From Pirellulales bacterium (GTDB taxonomy: Bacteria; Planctomycetota; Planctomycetia; Pirellulales; UBA1268): DNA of 64,000 nt. Below the pieces are notes generated by a model, which searched no databases, was not told the origin of the DNA, and saw only the letters and a program-made list of their open reading frames with translations. The stretch covers positions 1 to 64,000 of the forward strand of contig JAGYJY010000010.1 of assembly GCA_018401745.1 (NCBI GenBank), given 5' to 3'. Below are positions 1-9,287 of this stretch, one piece after another. Position 1 is the stretch's first letter; each line of letters starts with the position of its first letter. The position numbers and the translations under genes are program-made.

Positions 1-503
1 GCGCAGCACCCGCACCCTCCCCGCTTGCGCGGCCCCATCCAGCTGCGTCCCCCGCCCCCGGCCGCAGATCGCCGCGAAGCGGCGAACAGGCCGTCCTTAA
101 ACCCGTAAGCGAGGAGGGAACGGGACGGGTCCTCGGGCCGCGAAGCGGCCTCGGCACAGCCGAGGTGCCTTGGGCACCCGAAGACCCGTCCCGCTTGCGC
201 GCCCCATCCAGCTGCGCCCCGCCGCCTCCCCCCGGCCGCAGATCGCCGCGAAGCGGCGAACAGGCCGTCCTTAAACCCGTAAGCGAGGGGTGAGCCCGGG
301 CCGAATGAGCCGGCCTTGCAGTCGAGCGCAGCCCGGAGGGCGAAAGCGAGAATGCACGAGTGAGCGAAGCCAGGATGGCGAAGCGAACGCTCGGCGAATC
401 GGCTTGGGCTCACCCCGAGCGACCCCGAACGCTCGGCGAATCGGCTTGGGCTCACCCCGAGCGACCCCACCAAAGCGGCTCGCCGCTACCTCACCCCGCT
501 GCC
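1..503. repeat. Modular repeat block B1 (modules A, C, A, D)
   Basis: This stretch holds no believable gene. It is built of modules that recur near 38, 45 and 63 kb. Module A (60-114 and 234-288) runs from GGCCGCAGATCGCCGCG to CGTAAGCGAGG and holds the hairpin GCCGC-GAA-GCGGC. Module C (121-193) is the 73-bp palindrome listed separately. Module D (287-470) opens with GGGGTGAGCCC, ends in two copies of GGGCTCACCCC, and carries a tandem unit containing GAACGCTCGGCGAATCGG. Open frames through it translate to repetitive Arg/Pro/Ala peptides and are shadows. The block lies just beyond the 3' end of the minus-strand symporter. Confidence 0.9.
121..193. repeat. 73-bp cloverleaf palindrome, copy C1
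   Basis: The outer arms CGGGACGGGTC and GACCCGTCCCG enclose three small hairpins in the order GGCCGC-GAA-GCGGCC, CTCGGC-ACA-GCCGAG, GTGCC-TTG-GGCAC. The outer stem continues with one C/A mismatch through TCGGG/CCCGA. The length is exactly 73 bp, as in the other four full copies. Confidence 0.9.
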
Positions 504-2222
504 TCACGCCGCCGCCTCACGCCGTTGCGTCATCAGCGAGACCGCAATCAGCGTGACGAAACCAAGAGGGATCGTCACCAGGCCCGGCTGGCTAAATGGC
601 ACCAGCGAAGCGTCGCCAGAGATCCCGTAGACCTTCTCGAAGGTGTCGGCTGAGAGGAGGATCCAGCCCAGCGACGCGATCATGCCCACGCTGACCGCCG
701 TGATCACGCCCTGCTTGGTCGTCTTCGGCCAGAAGAGCACCATCACCAGGGCCGGCAGGTTGGCGCTGGCGGCGATGTTGAAGGCCCAGCCAACGAGAAA
801 GCTGACGTTGAAGTTGCGAAAGAGGATGCCCAGGGCCATGGCTGCGATCCCGAGAAACACAGCCGCAATCTTGCCGCAGCGGACCTTTTCGTGATCGGTC
901 AGTTGCCAGCCGCAGACGTTCTCCAAGAGGTCGTGGGCCACGGCACCGCTGCCGGCCATGATCAGCCCGCTGACGGTGCCCAGCACGGTCGTGAAGGCGA
1001 TTGCCGAGATGATCGCAAAGAGCGTCTCGTTGAAGCTCTTGGCGAGCAGGGGGGCGGCCATGTTGGAGGTGGTCGGGTCGAGGCAGTTGCTCGTCATGGC
1101 AGCCAGGCCGAGGTAGAGCGTGAGCACGTAGAAGCCGCCAATCGCGGCAATGCCCACGACGGTGCTCTTACGGGCCGATGCTCTGTCTTTGACGGTGTAG
1201 TAGCGGATCAAAATGTGGGGTAGCGACGCCGTCCCGCAGAAGAGGGCGAGCATCAGGCTTGCGAAGTTGAGCTTTCCGACGAGTGTGCCGTCGCCAAGGC
1301 CCTTGAAGTAGCCGCCGGGCACGAGCAGTTCGCCGCCGCGGTGTTCCACGGGATAGAAGGTGGTGTGGGTGCCGGCCTCATCGGTTTCCACCCGCTTGCT
1401 CCAGGTGACCACCGTCGCATCCTCAAGCGTTGCCAGATACGACAGCGGCCCGAGCGGGCCGGTCGTGGTCTTGCCATCTGGAAGAGCCAGCACGCTGCCC
1501 ACGGGCCGCAGATCGTGATCGGCGTTCTGGGCCGCTCCATCGATCAGCACCTGCCCGTCGGGCGTGACCGTCCGCACCTGCTCGGTGAGGTCTGCGGTGT
1601 TGACCGAAAGTCCGCGGCCCAGAATCATCACCACCAGCACGCCGCAGACGATGACCAGCAGAGAGCCCTTGATGAACTGCACCCAGGTGGTGGAAACCAT
1701 ACCGGCGGTGACCACGATCCAGGTGACGGTGGCCCCCACAAGAATCACGCCCCAGGTGTGCGGCAGACCCAGCAGCGGCGTGATCAGGTCGCCGGCCCCA
1801 ACCATCTGCGGGATCAGATAGAAGATGCTCACCACCAGCGTGGAGATCGCCACCACGAGTTTGATTCCCCGGCTGTTGAAGCGGGCGTCGAGGGCGTCGG
1901 CGAAGGTGAACTTGCCGAGCGACTTGATCGGCTCAGCAATCACAAACAGGGCCACAATCCAGCCGGCCAGAAAGCCGATCGAGTAGAGAAAGCCGTCGTA
2001 GCCGTTGAAGGCGATCAGGCCGCAGATGCCGAGAAATGATGCAGCGGAAAGGTAGTCGCCGGCGAAGGCGATGCCGTTGACAAACCAGGGCACCTGCCCG
2101 TGGGCGGCGTAGTAGCCGGTGGCCGACTGTCCGCGGCGGCCGAGCCAAAACGAGAAACCCACGACACCGCCAACAAAGACGGCAAAGATCACAACGGCGG
2201 TCACGGAGGCTTCATACAGCAT
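504..2222 (-). CDS. actP: Sodium:solute symporter, acetate permease ActP-like
   Basis: A 572-residue polytopic inner-membrane protein of the sodium:solute symporter family (SSSF), most like cation/acetate symporter ActP. The N-terminal helix is followed by GRRGQSATGYYAAHGQVPW and FAGDYLSAASFLGICG, both typical of ActP, and some 13 hydrophobic segments follow. An extracytoplasmic insertion of about 90 residues (roughly 210-300) is rich in Thr, Gly and charged residues. I start at the ATG at 2222, which gives MLYEASV and overlaps the end of the DUF485 gene by 11 nt, so translation is probably coupled. The yjcH-actP pairing is conserved in bacteria. Substrate is inferred; another short monocarboxylate is possible. 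The last codons run into the repeat block. Confidence 0.9.
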   Translation of the reverse strand: MLYEASVTAVVIFAVFVGGVVGFSFWLGRRGQSATGYYAAHGQVPWFVNGIAFAGDYLSAASFLGICGLIAFNGYDGFLYSIGFLAGWIVALFVIAEPIKSLGKFTFADALDARFNSRGIKLVVAISTLVVSIFYLIPQMVGAGDLITPLLGLPHTWGVILVGATVTWIVVTAGMVSTTWVQFIKGSLLVIVCGVLVVMILGRGLSVNTADLTEQVRTVTPDGQVLIDGAAQNADHDLRPVGSVLALPDGKTTTGPLGPLSYLATLEDATVVTWSKRVETDEAGTHTTFYPVEHRGGELLVPGGYFKGLGDGTLVGKLNFASLMLALFCGTASLPHILIRYYTVKDRASARKSTVVGIAAIGGFYVLTLYLGLAAMTSNCLDPTTSNMAAPLLAKSFNETLFAIISAIAFTTVLGTVSGLIMAGSGAVAHDLLENVCGWQLTDHEKVRCGKIAAVFLGIAAMALGILFRNFNVSFLVGWAFNIAASANLPALVMVLFWPKTTKQGVITAVSVGMIASLGWILLSADTFEKVYGISGDASLVPFSQPGLVTIPLGFVTLIAVSLMTQRREAAA

Positions 2223-2490
2223 GATCGTCCTCCGTCGTGCCAGCGAGCATGAACACCACAGCCAGCACAATGGCCGCCACGATCAGGCCCAGCCCCGAAA
2301 GGATCGCCAGGTTGACGCCAGCCACAGGTCGCCACGACAGGGCGGAGGGCCAGACAAGCACAAGCCCCATGAAGCCCGCGTACATCGCCACATACGCGAT
2401 GAACAGGGCCATCCCCAGGCGGTGCACTTTCTGTCGCCTGGGTGGGTGTGCTGGCGGCTTCTGCCGCGACTCGACAGGCTCCTCATCCAT
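2212..2490 (-). CDS. DUF485 (YjcH-like) small membrane protein
   Basis: A 92-residue protein with a charged N-terminus (MDEEPVESRQKP...) and two transmembrane segments, the pattern of the DUF485/YjcH family encoded immediately upstream of acetate permease genes. The ATG at 2490 is preceded by AAGGAG seven bases upstream, which decides the start over the upstream Met codons. It overlaps the symporter start and so forms a two-gene operon with it. The exact role of DUF485 proteins is not established; accessory function to the symporter is inferred from the pairing. Confidence 0.85.
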   Translation of the reverse strand: MDEEPVESRQKPPAHPPRRQKVHRLGMALFIAYVAMYAGFMGLVLVWPSALSWRPVAGVNLAILSGLGLIVAAIVLAVVFMLAGTTEDDHAV

Positions 2491-2665
2491 CGGGTGGCTC
2501 CTTGAACATGTCCGCATGCGGTGAGACGGAACCACGTTTCCGCAGCAGCTCGTTCTCCCCCAGTCGCCATGAGTGTAGCGTCACGCGTCGGCACTGCGGG
2601 CCGAGCAATCCTCAGCATCAGCGGCGTGCGCCAGCCAACACCTCGCCATGTCGAGCCTGCTGCGG

Positions 2666-4642
2666 CTACCTCAGGCCGGCGCTGGTCACCTTCGAGGTGC
2701 CGATGGTCATCGACTGGCTCGGCCGGCCGCCCTGGCCACTGGGCTTCTGGAGAAACCGTGGCAGCTCAACCCGCTGGAAGAGTTCGTAGTCGGGCTTCTC
2801 CCGCTTCTTCAGCCAGTCGCCGATGTTCTCCCCGTCTTCGAGGTTGAAGAAGATCACCGGCCCTCCGGGGACGTTGGAGGTGGAGGTCTGCCAGAGCACC
2901 TGCCCTTCGTAGACATACTTCAGCCTCGTCACATACTTCTGCACCGTGTAGTCGCCGGAGTTGCGCAGCGAGAGCGTTTCCTGAGTCGGCCCCTCGACGC
3001 TGGCCACGAGCACGATCTTGCCATCTGGCTCCGCCACACTGCCGCTGGCAGCCACCCGCTTCACGAGCCCCTGAATCGCCCGGTTCTGCTCGGCGACGTT
3101 GGGCAGACCGCTAACATCCAGCCGCACCCGAGTTCCCTCCTTGAGCACAAACAGGTTGGGATCGCTGGAGGCCTTCGCGAGCATGTTGATGGCGCCCGGA
3201 TGCGGGATCTTCATCGGCAGCAGGCCGCCAGTCTGATCCTCAAACGTGCCGAAGTAGGTCCACGGACCTGCCGTCGTCACCTGTTGCTGGCCGGAGTAGG
3301 TCCATAGCAGCACCTGGTTTTCCACACCGATCAAAAACTGATTGCCGCCCAGCACGTAGTCTTCGTCGGGAAAGTCGATGCCGGTAAAGATGTGCACGCT
3401 GGGCACCTTCATGTCCTGGATCGTGTCGCCGTTTTCAGTGTTCCAGACCAGCAGCCGATCCTGCGCAATGCAGGCCAGCCGCTTACCGCTGGGGCTGAAG
3501 GCCACCTTCGGGTCGTGGAGCCGGTCAGGCGTCGGCTGCTGGGCGACCACCTCCATGGCTTCAACATCGAAGATGCCCACGTTCTGCCCGTCGCACCAGG
3601 CAATCAGCCTGCCATCAGGGCTCAGCGCCGGCCGGCCACCGGCGGGCAGCCTGGCAATCGGCTCGCAGTCGGGAAACGACCAGACCACGAGCATGCCATT
3701 GCCAGACGTGACAAATCGGTCGTCGCCGAGAAACCGTGCCCACTGCACGTCGCGGCTCCCATTGCGGGCGTCGTCGTGGGGAATGAAAGAGACGAGTTTT
3801 CTGACCGAACGTCCTCGCAGCTGCCAGATCTCCAGCCGGTCGGCATTGCCGAAGCCAAACTCAGCTCGCCGCATGATCACATGCTCACCGTCGTTGTGCA
3901 GTGCAAGCGGCGCCATCCGGCCGGTGCTCGCGGCAGTCGTCGCCTTGCCCCGCTCGAGGTCACACACTGAAAGCCTCAGCGAACCCTCCGGCTTCGGCTC
4001 ATCCAGCGTCGTGACCACCAGCGCGTGCCGCTGGTCGTTGGAGATGGCAATCTCCAGCACCTTCTCAAAGAAGTTGGACTTCCCAGGAAAGGCCGTTGGG
4101 CGTGGCTCCGCGATGCCAGCGACCGGCTCGCCGAGCGTCACCTTCCAGCTCCCGCCGCCAACGCTGGCGATCAGCTCCGAACGCTGCAGATCGACCTGCA
4201 GCTCTCGGGGTGGGCCCGAAGGACCGTCGTCTTCATCGTCTCCGCTGCGACGCGACCTGACCGACGGCCGGCCGCCTGAGGGCCCCGATCGCTCCTTGGT
4301 TTCAAACGGGCTCATCTCCTCACTGCCGGCTGGCTTGAATGGGTTGTCGTCGGCCATGCTGAGGAGCTCCTTCACACGCTCCTGGCTGGCTGTGTTGAGC
4401 TTGGCCAGCGGCACCTCCACCTCGTCACCGTTCGCCTTCTGAAGAGTGACCACGCCGCCGACTTCGCCCACAAACGAGGCCTCGATCGTGTACTTGCCGG
4501 TCGCGTCGACCCACTTCTCGATCTCCGCAGCCTGCACCTGGCCGACAGGTCCATCTGCAAGCAGAAACAGCACCCCAGCAGCCGCTGCGATCGTCCGCCA
4601 AACAGCTCTCTCCACGCGCGCTTCTCGCACGAACCCTGCCAT
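2666..4642 (-). CDS. Secreted SHD1-domain / WD40-like repeat protein
   Basis: A 658-residue exported protein. The ATG at 4642 follows a GGGAGA site and gives a signal peptide (hydrophobic core about residues 18-32, ending near VQA). Next is an SHD1 (SLA1 homology domain 1) module at about 40-95, with KWVDATGKYTIEASFVG and VTLQKANGDEVEVPLAKL; these are abundant in planctomycete exported proteins. After an Arg/Asp/Gly-rich linker come WD40-like blades such as ALSPDGRLIAWCDGQNVGIF and AFSPSGKRLACIAQDRLLVW. It probably acts as an envelope binding scaffold; no enzymatic motif was seen. The longer frame upstream of 4642 lacks a plausible start. Confidence 0.85.
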   Translation of the reverse strand: MAGFVREARVERAVWRTIAAAAGVLFLLADGPVGQVQAAEIEKWVDATGKYTIEASFVGEVGGVVTLQKANGDEVEVPLAKLNTASQERVKELLSMADDNPFKPAGSEEMSPFETKERSGPSGGRPSVRSRRSGDDEDDGPSGPPRELQVDLQRSELIASVGGGSWKVTLGEPVAGIAEPRPTAFPGKSNFFEKVLEIAISNDQRHALVVTTLDEPKPEGSLRLSVCDLERGKATTAASTGRMAPLALHNDGEHVIMRRAEFGFGNADRLEIWQLRGRSVRKLVSFIPHDDARNGSRDVQWARFLGDDRFVTSGNGMLVVWSFPDCEPIARLPAGGRPALSPDGRLIAWCDGQNVGIFDVEAMEVVAQQPTPDRLHDPKVAFSPSGKRLACIAQDRLLVWNTENGDTIQDMKVPSVHIFTGIDFPDEDYVLGGNQFLIGVENQVLLWTYSGQQQVTTAGPWTYFGTFEDQTGGLLPMKIPHPGAINMLAKASSDPNLFVLKEGTRVRLDVSGLPNVAEQNRAIQGLVKRVAASGSVAEPDGKIVLVASVEGPTQETLSLRNSGDYTVQKYVTRLKYVYEGQVLWQTSTSNVPGGPVIFFNLEDGENIGDWLKKREKPDYELFQRVELPRFLQKPSGQGGRPSQSMTIGTSKVTSAGLR

Positions 4643-4812
4643 GATGTGTCTCCCGAAAAACGAAGAGTCCCTGCCCAAACACATGTGTTGTACCGCCACT
4701 GTGAGGATGGCCGAACCGCTTCGGCGGTGGCAGTGCTTGACGAAGACCGTAGGACGGGCTGATGCTGCGGGGGAGCACACACCCCGCCCACCTGCAGCCA
4801 GCGAGCTTTCCC

Positions 4813-5272
4813 ATGGCCCAGACCTTTTTCCAGGTCACCAACACCGTTGCCCTCGTGGCCTGGATCGCGCTGCTCCTCGCCCCTGGCTGGCGGGTCGTGT
4901 CGGGACTCGCTCTGCGCGATCCTGGTGCCCGCAGTGCTCGCCTGCGGCTATGCCGTGGTGCTCGGCTGGCAGGTCGCTGTGGGAGGCCCGATGCCCGAGG
5001 ATCTCTCCACCCTCAAAGGGCTGCAAGAACTCTTCAGCAACGACTGGGCGTTTGCGGCAGCCTGGACCCACTACCTCGTGTTCGACATGGTGGTGGGAGC
5101 CTGGATCGCTCGCGATGCAGTCAGACTGCAGATTCCCTGGCCGCTGCGGTCGCTCGCGCTGCTGCTCACCTTCCTCGCCGGCCCAGTGGGCTTTCTTGTG
5201 CATCTTGCCGCCCGCATGAGCCTCAAGCGGGCGATTGCCGTCGACGACCAGCCACAAGCCGCACAAGCGTGA
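4813..5272 (+). pseudogene. ABA4-like (DUF4281) membrane protein, frameshifted
   Basis: The N-terminal part (MAQTFFQVTNTVALVAWIA) is read from the ATG at 4813. The rest (AILVPAVLACGYAVVLGW onward, then AWTHYLVFDMVVGAWIARD) lies one base later in register. Joined, they make a four-helix protein of about 152 residues typical of the ABA4-like family, named after a plant neoxanthin-synthesis protein; bacterial roles are unknown. The surplus base falls at about 4910-4920. Removing one base restores the full family pattern, and five other genes here show the same defect, so an assembly error is likelier than true decay. The 3' end overlaps the convergent membrane-protein gene by about 50 nt. Confidence 0.7.
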
Positions 5273-6113
5273 CTGCCGTCGGCCAGAGCAGCAGACCCGC
5301 CGCAGCAACAGCCAACACCACCAGAGGCGGCGAGCCATCCACCCGCGGGCGACCGGCGACCGTCTGCAGCAGTGCGTAGGCAGCCAGCAGGAAGGTGCCC
5401 AGGCTGGCCGCTGCGAGCAGCCGCACCCGCTGCCGCTCTTCGATTCCCGCTCGCCGGCCGGCCCAGGCGAGCATCGGCAGCCACTGCAGGGCGTGGATCA
5501 CCGCTCCATGGGCAAACTTGGGCACTCCGGCCGCACCAAAACGCTCCGGTTGCATTCCCGCCATCATCTGTATGTCGCCGTGCACGCTCACCCAGATGCC
5601 GAGCACGCAGCTCCACACGAGTGCCACCAGGCCGCTGCGGGCTGCCAGCAGCATGTCTGCTGGCAGCCCGACCTGGCTGCGAAAAAACCGCAGCATCAGA
5701 TCGGCGGACACCAGCGTGACCCACACAATGAGCCCGCCCATCGCGTCGTAGAGAAACGAGTCGAGGGGCGTTGAGCGATTGAAGTGGCTGGCGACGCCCC
5801 GCCACCGCTGGAGATCGATCAGGGCCACCTCCACGGTGAGGGTGACCGCGGTGCTCCAGGCGAGCAGCCGATCCCAACGCCGCCGCGGCAGCTTGGCAAA
5901 AGCCCAGCCTGCCGAGATCGCCGTGAGGCCGCCGGAGATGCCAAACAGGATCGGCTTCCGCCACGTGACCGGCCCTTCCCACGGCCCGCCGTCGATCGCC
6001 CAGACGAGCAGATGCACAACGCCGCTGACAATCAGCAGCACGCCCGACATCACCAGCGGCCAGGCCCGCGGGTCCCACCACCACGGCATCGATTGCTCAG
6101 CGTCGGCTCGCAT
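5223..6113 (-). CDS. Polytopic membrane protein of unknown function
   Basis: A 296-residue integral membrane protein with about eight hydrophobic helices. Recognisable stretches include GPVTWRKPILFGISGG, VSVHGDIQMMAGMQPERFG and KFAHGAVIHALQWLPMLAW; conserved His residues within helices (for example HGD, HALQW) could bind a cofactor, but I do not recognise a named family. The ATG at 6113 follows GGAGCGGAG. It is convergent with the ABA4-like gene and divergent from the aldo/keto reductase. No function is assigned. Confidence 0.75.
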   Translation of the reverse strand: MRADAEQSMPWWWDPRAWPLVMSGVLLIVSGVVHLLVWAIDGGPWEGPVTWRKPILFGISGGLTAISAGWAFAKLPRRRWDRLLAWSTAVTLTVEVALIDLQRWRGVASHFNRSTPLDSFLYDAMGGLIVWVTLVSADLMLRFFRSQVGLPADMLLAARSGLVALVWSCVLGIWVSVHGDIQMMAGMQPERFGAAGVPKFAHGAVIHALQWLPMLAWAGRRAGIEERQRVRLLAAASLGTFLLAAYALLQTVAGRPRVDGSPPLVVLAVAAAGLLLWPTAVTLVRLVAGRRRQSPA

Positions 6114-6198
6114 CTCCGCTCCGTTTTCTCTGCCTGATAGCGTTGCACTCTGACTGTAGACTACCGGCCTCGCGGGACAGGCAGTGAAAGGGAGTGGG

Positions 6199-7185
6199 AT
6201 GACGCATCGGACGTTTGGCAAAACCGGCTGGCAGGTTTCTGAGATTGGCTTTGGGGCCTGGGGTATTGGAGGCGGCCAGTGGGGAGGGGCGGACGAGGAG
6301 GAGTCGATGGCCGCCCTGCATGCTGCGGTCGATCAGGGTGTCACTCTCTTCGACACCGCCGATGTCTATGGCGACGGCCTCTCTGAGCGGCTGATCGCTC
6401 GGCTTCGTCGGGAACGCAGCGAGCCACTTCATGTGATCACCAAGGCCGGCCGACGGCTCTCACCGCACACCACCGAAGGCTACAACGCGGCAAACCTCTC
6501 CGCCTTCGTTGACCGCAGCCTGAAAAACCTTGAGGTCGAGCAACTCGAACTCGTGCAGCTGCACTGCCCACCGAGTGAGGTCTACGGCCGCCCCGAGGTC
6601 TTTGCTGCCCTGGATGACCTCGTGACCGCCGGCAAGATTGGCCACTATGGCGTGAGCGTTGAGAAGGTCGACGAGGCTCTGGCCGCGATCGAATATCCCG
6701 GCCTGGCGAGCGTGCAGATTATTTTCAACTGTTTCCGGCTCAAGCCCGCCGAGCGGTTCCTCGCCGAGGCAGCCCGTCGCAACGTCGCAGTGATCGCCAG
6801 AGTGCCGCTGGCCAGTGGTCTGCTCTCCGGACGCTTCACGGCCGAGACGGTGTTTCCAGCCGACGACCACCGCAGCTTCAACCGGCAGGGAGCGGTCTTC
6901 GACAAGGGCGAGACCTTCTCCGGCGTCGACTACGAGACAGGGCTCACCGCGGTCGAACGGCTCCGCAGCCTGGTGCCTGAGGGAGCCAGCCTGGCCCAGT
7001 TTGCCCTGGCATGGGTTCTCTCCCACGACGGGATCTCCACCGTGATCCCCGGCGCTCGCCAGGCGGAGCAGGTGCGGGCCAACGCCCAGGCGTCGGCGTT
7101 TGCCCCACTCTCCGCAGACACGATGGCGGGCGTGCAGAAGGTGTACGACGAACTGATCCGTCCGCTCGTGCACCATCAGTGGTGA
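6199..7185 (+). CDS. Aldo/keto reductase
   Basis: A 328-residue NAD(P)H-dependent oxidoreductase with the aldo/keto reductase TIM-barrel signature. The catalytic tetrad is visible as Asp52 and Tyr57 in FDTADVYGDG, Lys82 in VITKAG and His122 in QLHCPP. The C-terminal cofactor region ISTVIPGARQAEQVRAN matches the family. The ATG at 6199 follows AAAGGGAG at good spacing; the in-frame GTG 15 bases upstream overlaps that site and was rejected. The physiological substrate cannot be read from sequence. It stands alone on the plus strand between two minus-strand genes. Confidence 0.92.
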   Translation: MTHRTFGKTGWQVSEIGFGAWGIGGGQWGGADEEESMAALHAAVDQGVTLFDTADVYGDGLSERLIARLRRERSEPLHVITKAGRRLSPHTTEGYNAANLSAFVDRSLKNLEVEQLELVQLHCPPSEVYGRPEVFAALDDLVTAGKIGHYGVSVEKVDEALAAIEYPGLASVQIIFNCFRLKPAERFLAEAARRNVAVIARVPLASGLLSGRFTAETVFPADDHRSFNRQGAVFDKGETFSGVDYETGLTAVERLRSLVPEGASLAQFALAWVLSHDGISTVIPGARQAEQVRANAQASAFAPLSADTMAGVQKVYDELIRPLVHHQW

Positions 7186-7213
7186 GCCGGGCCGCTGCGA
7201 GCTGGCTGTGGCT

Positions 7214-8321
7214 TCAGTCCTGGCAGGCCGCCAAGGCGAGCAGCGCGTAGGCGGTGACGAGATTCGGATCGCCTTCGAGCCAGCGGGGATTTTCGTTGAC
7301 CCAGGAGCCGTCGTCCTGCTGCCGACGGGCGAGTTCTGCGACGAGTTCTTCTCGCCAGCGATGCTCGACTCCCTCTGCATCGATGAAGACATCGTCGCCC
7401 AGCACGTCGAGGGCCTTGCCAGCAGTCTGGAAAAAGTAATACAGCCCCGCGTCGCCCATGCCGGGATTTTCCTGAAACGTGTAGTGCTTTCGCAGCCACT
7501 CGACGGCCGCCTGCACGCGGGGATCCTCTGAATCGAGGCCGGCGAAGATCATGCTCTTGAGGCCCGCATAGGTCATTGAGGCATAGCTTCGCAGGCCACC
7601 ATTTGGCGTCTCACCCGCCTGGCTCTCCCCGCCGTTGGCGGGCGTGTAGTAGAAGCCGCCGTCGGGATTCTTGGCGGCAAACGGCATCGTGTTGGCCGGA
7701 CCTTCGAGGTTTTGCGTCCGCGACACAAACACCAGGGCCCGCTGGATCGCTGGGTCGTCTTCGGCAACCCCCGCGGCCCGCAGGGCCTCAACCAAGAAAG
7801 CGGTGTTGGAGAGGTCTGGCCGCTGCTTGCTGCCGTAGCCAGCCCCACCATAGGCCGGATCAGACGGCTCAATCGACTCGCCGCCATCCCACTGCAGGCC
7901 CTTGAGAAACATCTCCGCTTTTTGAATCGTCTCGTCGTGCCGCCCATCGACGTTGCCGGCGACCAACGCCATCACGGCAATCGACGTCTCGTAGTTGGCA
8001 TACGGAGAGTCGGCCGGATGAATGCCACCGGTCGGCTGGGAAAACGAGAGCAGGTAGTCGAGCCCACGGCGGACGACCTCGGCATCCGCCGGCGTGCCCG
8101 TACGCAACAAGCCGGTGATCGGCAAGCGCAGTGACTGCTGGGCCCACCTCGGCAGAGAAGCTGCCGTCTTCTGCCTGGCCGATCTCGGTGAGATACCGCG
8201 AGCCCGCAGAGATCGTCTCCGTCCGCAGTGTCTCGCCTTTCTCTGCCGCCGACGCGTAGGGCTGCGTCACCGTCGAACACACCGCGAGAACCACAGCAGA
8301 GCACAGAGCAAACACTCGCAT
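7214..8321 (-). pseudogene. Prenyltransferase/squalene-cyclase-repeat protein, frameshifted
   Basis: A secreted protein of about 368 residues built from alpha/alpha-barrel repeats of the prenyltransferase/squalene-oxidase type, seen in QAEDGSFSAEVGPAVT, FSQPTGGIHPADSPYANYE, SMTYAGLKSMIFAGL and RRQQDDGSWVNENPRW. The signal peptide (MRVFALCSAVVLAV...) is read from 8321; the body starts one base out of register near 8125. Dropping one G in the coding-strand sequence GCTTGCCGATC restores GPAVTAL-ITGLLRTG, the expected family sequence. No DXDD or QW cyclase catalytic motif is evident, so a structural or binding role is as likely as terpene cyclisation. The frameshift is probably a sequencing error. 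Confidence 0.75.
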
Positions 8322-8533
8322 GACACGACCTCACAGGAAGCGAGAAGACCGAGACCCTTCATCTTCCTACGGAGCAAAGCCAGTGCCAAATGAGAGAGCG
8401 CCAGAAAACGATGCTGAGAGCCGGATTGCAGCCCGTTCGCCCCGGATTGCCTCGGATGGGAACTGGAAAGAGATTCCCCGCGCGGGGAAAGCGTCGCCGT
8501 CCACCACCTTTCAGCAGGTCGCGCAACAGCCGC

Positions 8534-9106
8534 TCAGACCGGAGCCGCCGGCAGGGCTCGCGGGTAGGGGGGCACCGCCCGCGGTGGCACGTCGCCTCCG
8601 GTCTCCATGGCCCACTGCTGCCGCTCAGCCTCTGAGGCGTAGTAGGTCAGCCAGATGGTGGCGTCTTCGCTGTCGCAGGCGCTGCAATCCCAGTGAAAGT
8701 AGTTGTCCGGCAGGTCGACCTGCTTAATGGCAGCGGGAAGAATATCCCGGCGAATCAGGCAGTAGAGTTCACGATCACTGAGGTGGTCCGCGTAGTCGAG
8801 CACCACCCGCTTGGAGAAGAGCTGCTCGATCGTTTCCCAGAGCCGCTCCCGCAGGTCATGGTCCTCGAGCAGGCTCGCTGGAGGCAGTGCCAGCGGCGGT
8901 GTGAACCACCGCGCGATAGGGGCCATTGGCGCCTGCTCCCAGGCCAGCATCGACTCCAGGAAGCGGTTCTCGACAGCCGTGGGCATCGACGAGAAATCGA
9001 TCTCGTGGATCGACTCGTCGAGAAACGGCTCGATCTGATCCCGCAGTTCGGCGTTGCGGAGCAGGCAGTCGACGTCTTCAGGACTCGGATGGCGGGCAAT
9101 CGGCAT
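8534..9106 (-). CDS. Conserved hypothetical cytoplasmic protein
   Basis: A 190-residue protein with no signal peptide or membrane helix. It is acidic in its first half (MPIARHPSPEDVDCLLRNAE), contains YFHWDCSACDSEDATIWL with two close cysteines (CSAC), and ends in a Pro/Ala-rich tail. The start has GAGGAAAG upstream. I do not recognise the family. It lies alone between the cyclase-repeat gene and rpiB, all on the minus strand. Confidence 0.7.
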   Translation of the reverse strand: MPIARHPSPEDVDCLLRNAELRDQIEPFLDESIHEIDFSSMPTAVENRFLESMLAWEQAPMAPIARWFTPPLALPPASLLEDHDLRERLWETIEQLFSKRVVLDYADHLSDRELYCLIRRDILPAAIKQVDLPDNYFHWDCSACDSEDATIWLTYYASEAERQQWAMETGGDVPPRAVPPYPRALPAAPV

Positions 9107-9287
9107 CGGGCTGCTTTCCTCAGGAATCTCGGCGGCTCATGCCACCTCATTCCGACGATAGCAACGGCATTTCCCGGTTCAATCAATCCGCCAGCGAATT
9201 GTGAGATTCCCGAGGGGCAGGGCAACGGCACGATCGGTACGAAGCGACGATTTTATGCGGCCGCCCCAGGACTCCGCCCTTGCCTTG

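Noticed and set aside
121..193. 73-bp cloverleaf as a tRNA gene
   Set aside because: Length is tRNA-like, but loops are 3 bases, there is no T-loop GTTCRA sequence, no anticodon arm, and copies occur in both orientations with self-complementary arms.
271..556. Open frames on both strands through repeat block B1 (and equivalents at 45.2-46.0 and 62.9-63.5 kb)
   Set aside because: They translate the repeat modules into repetitive Arg/Pro/Ala peptides that recur only because the DNA repeats; no start signal, and they run into the ends of real genes.
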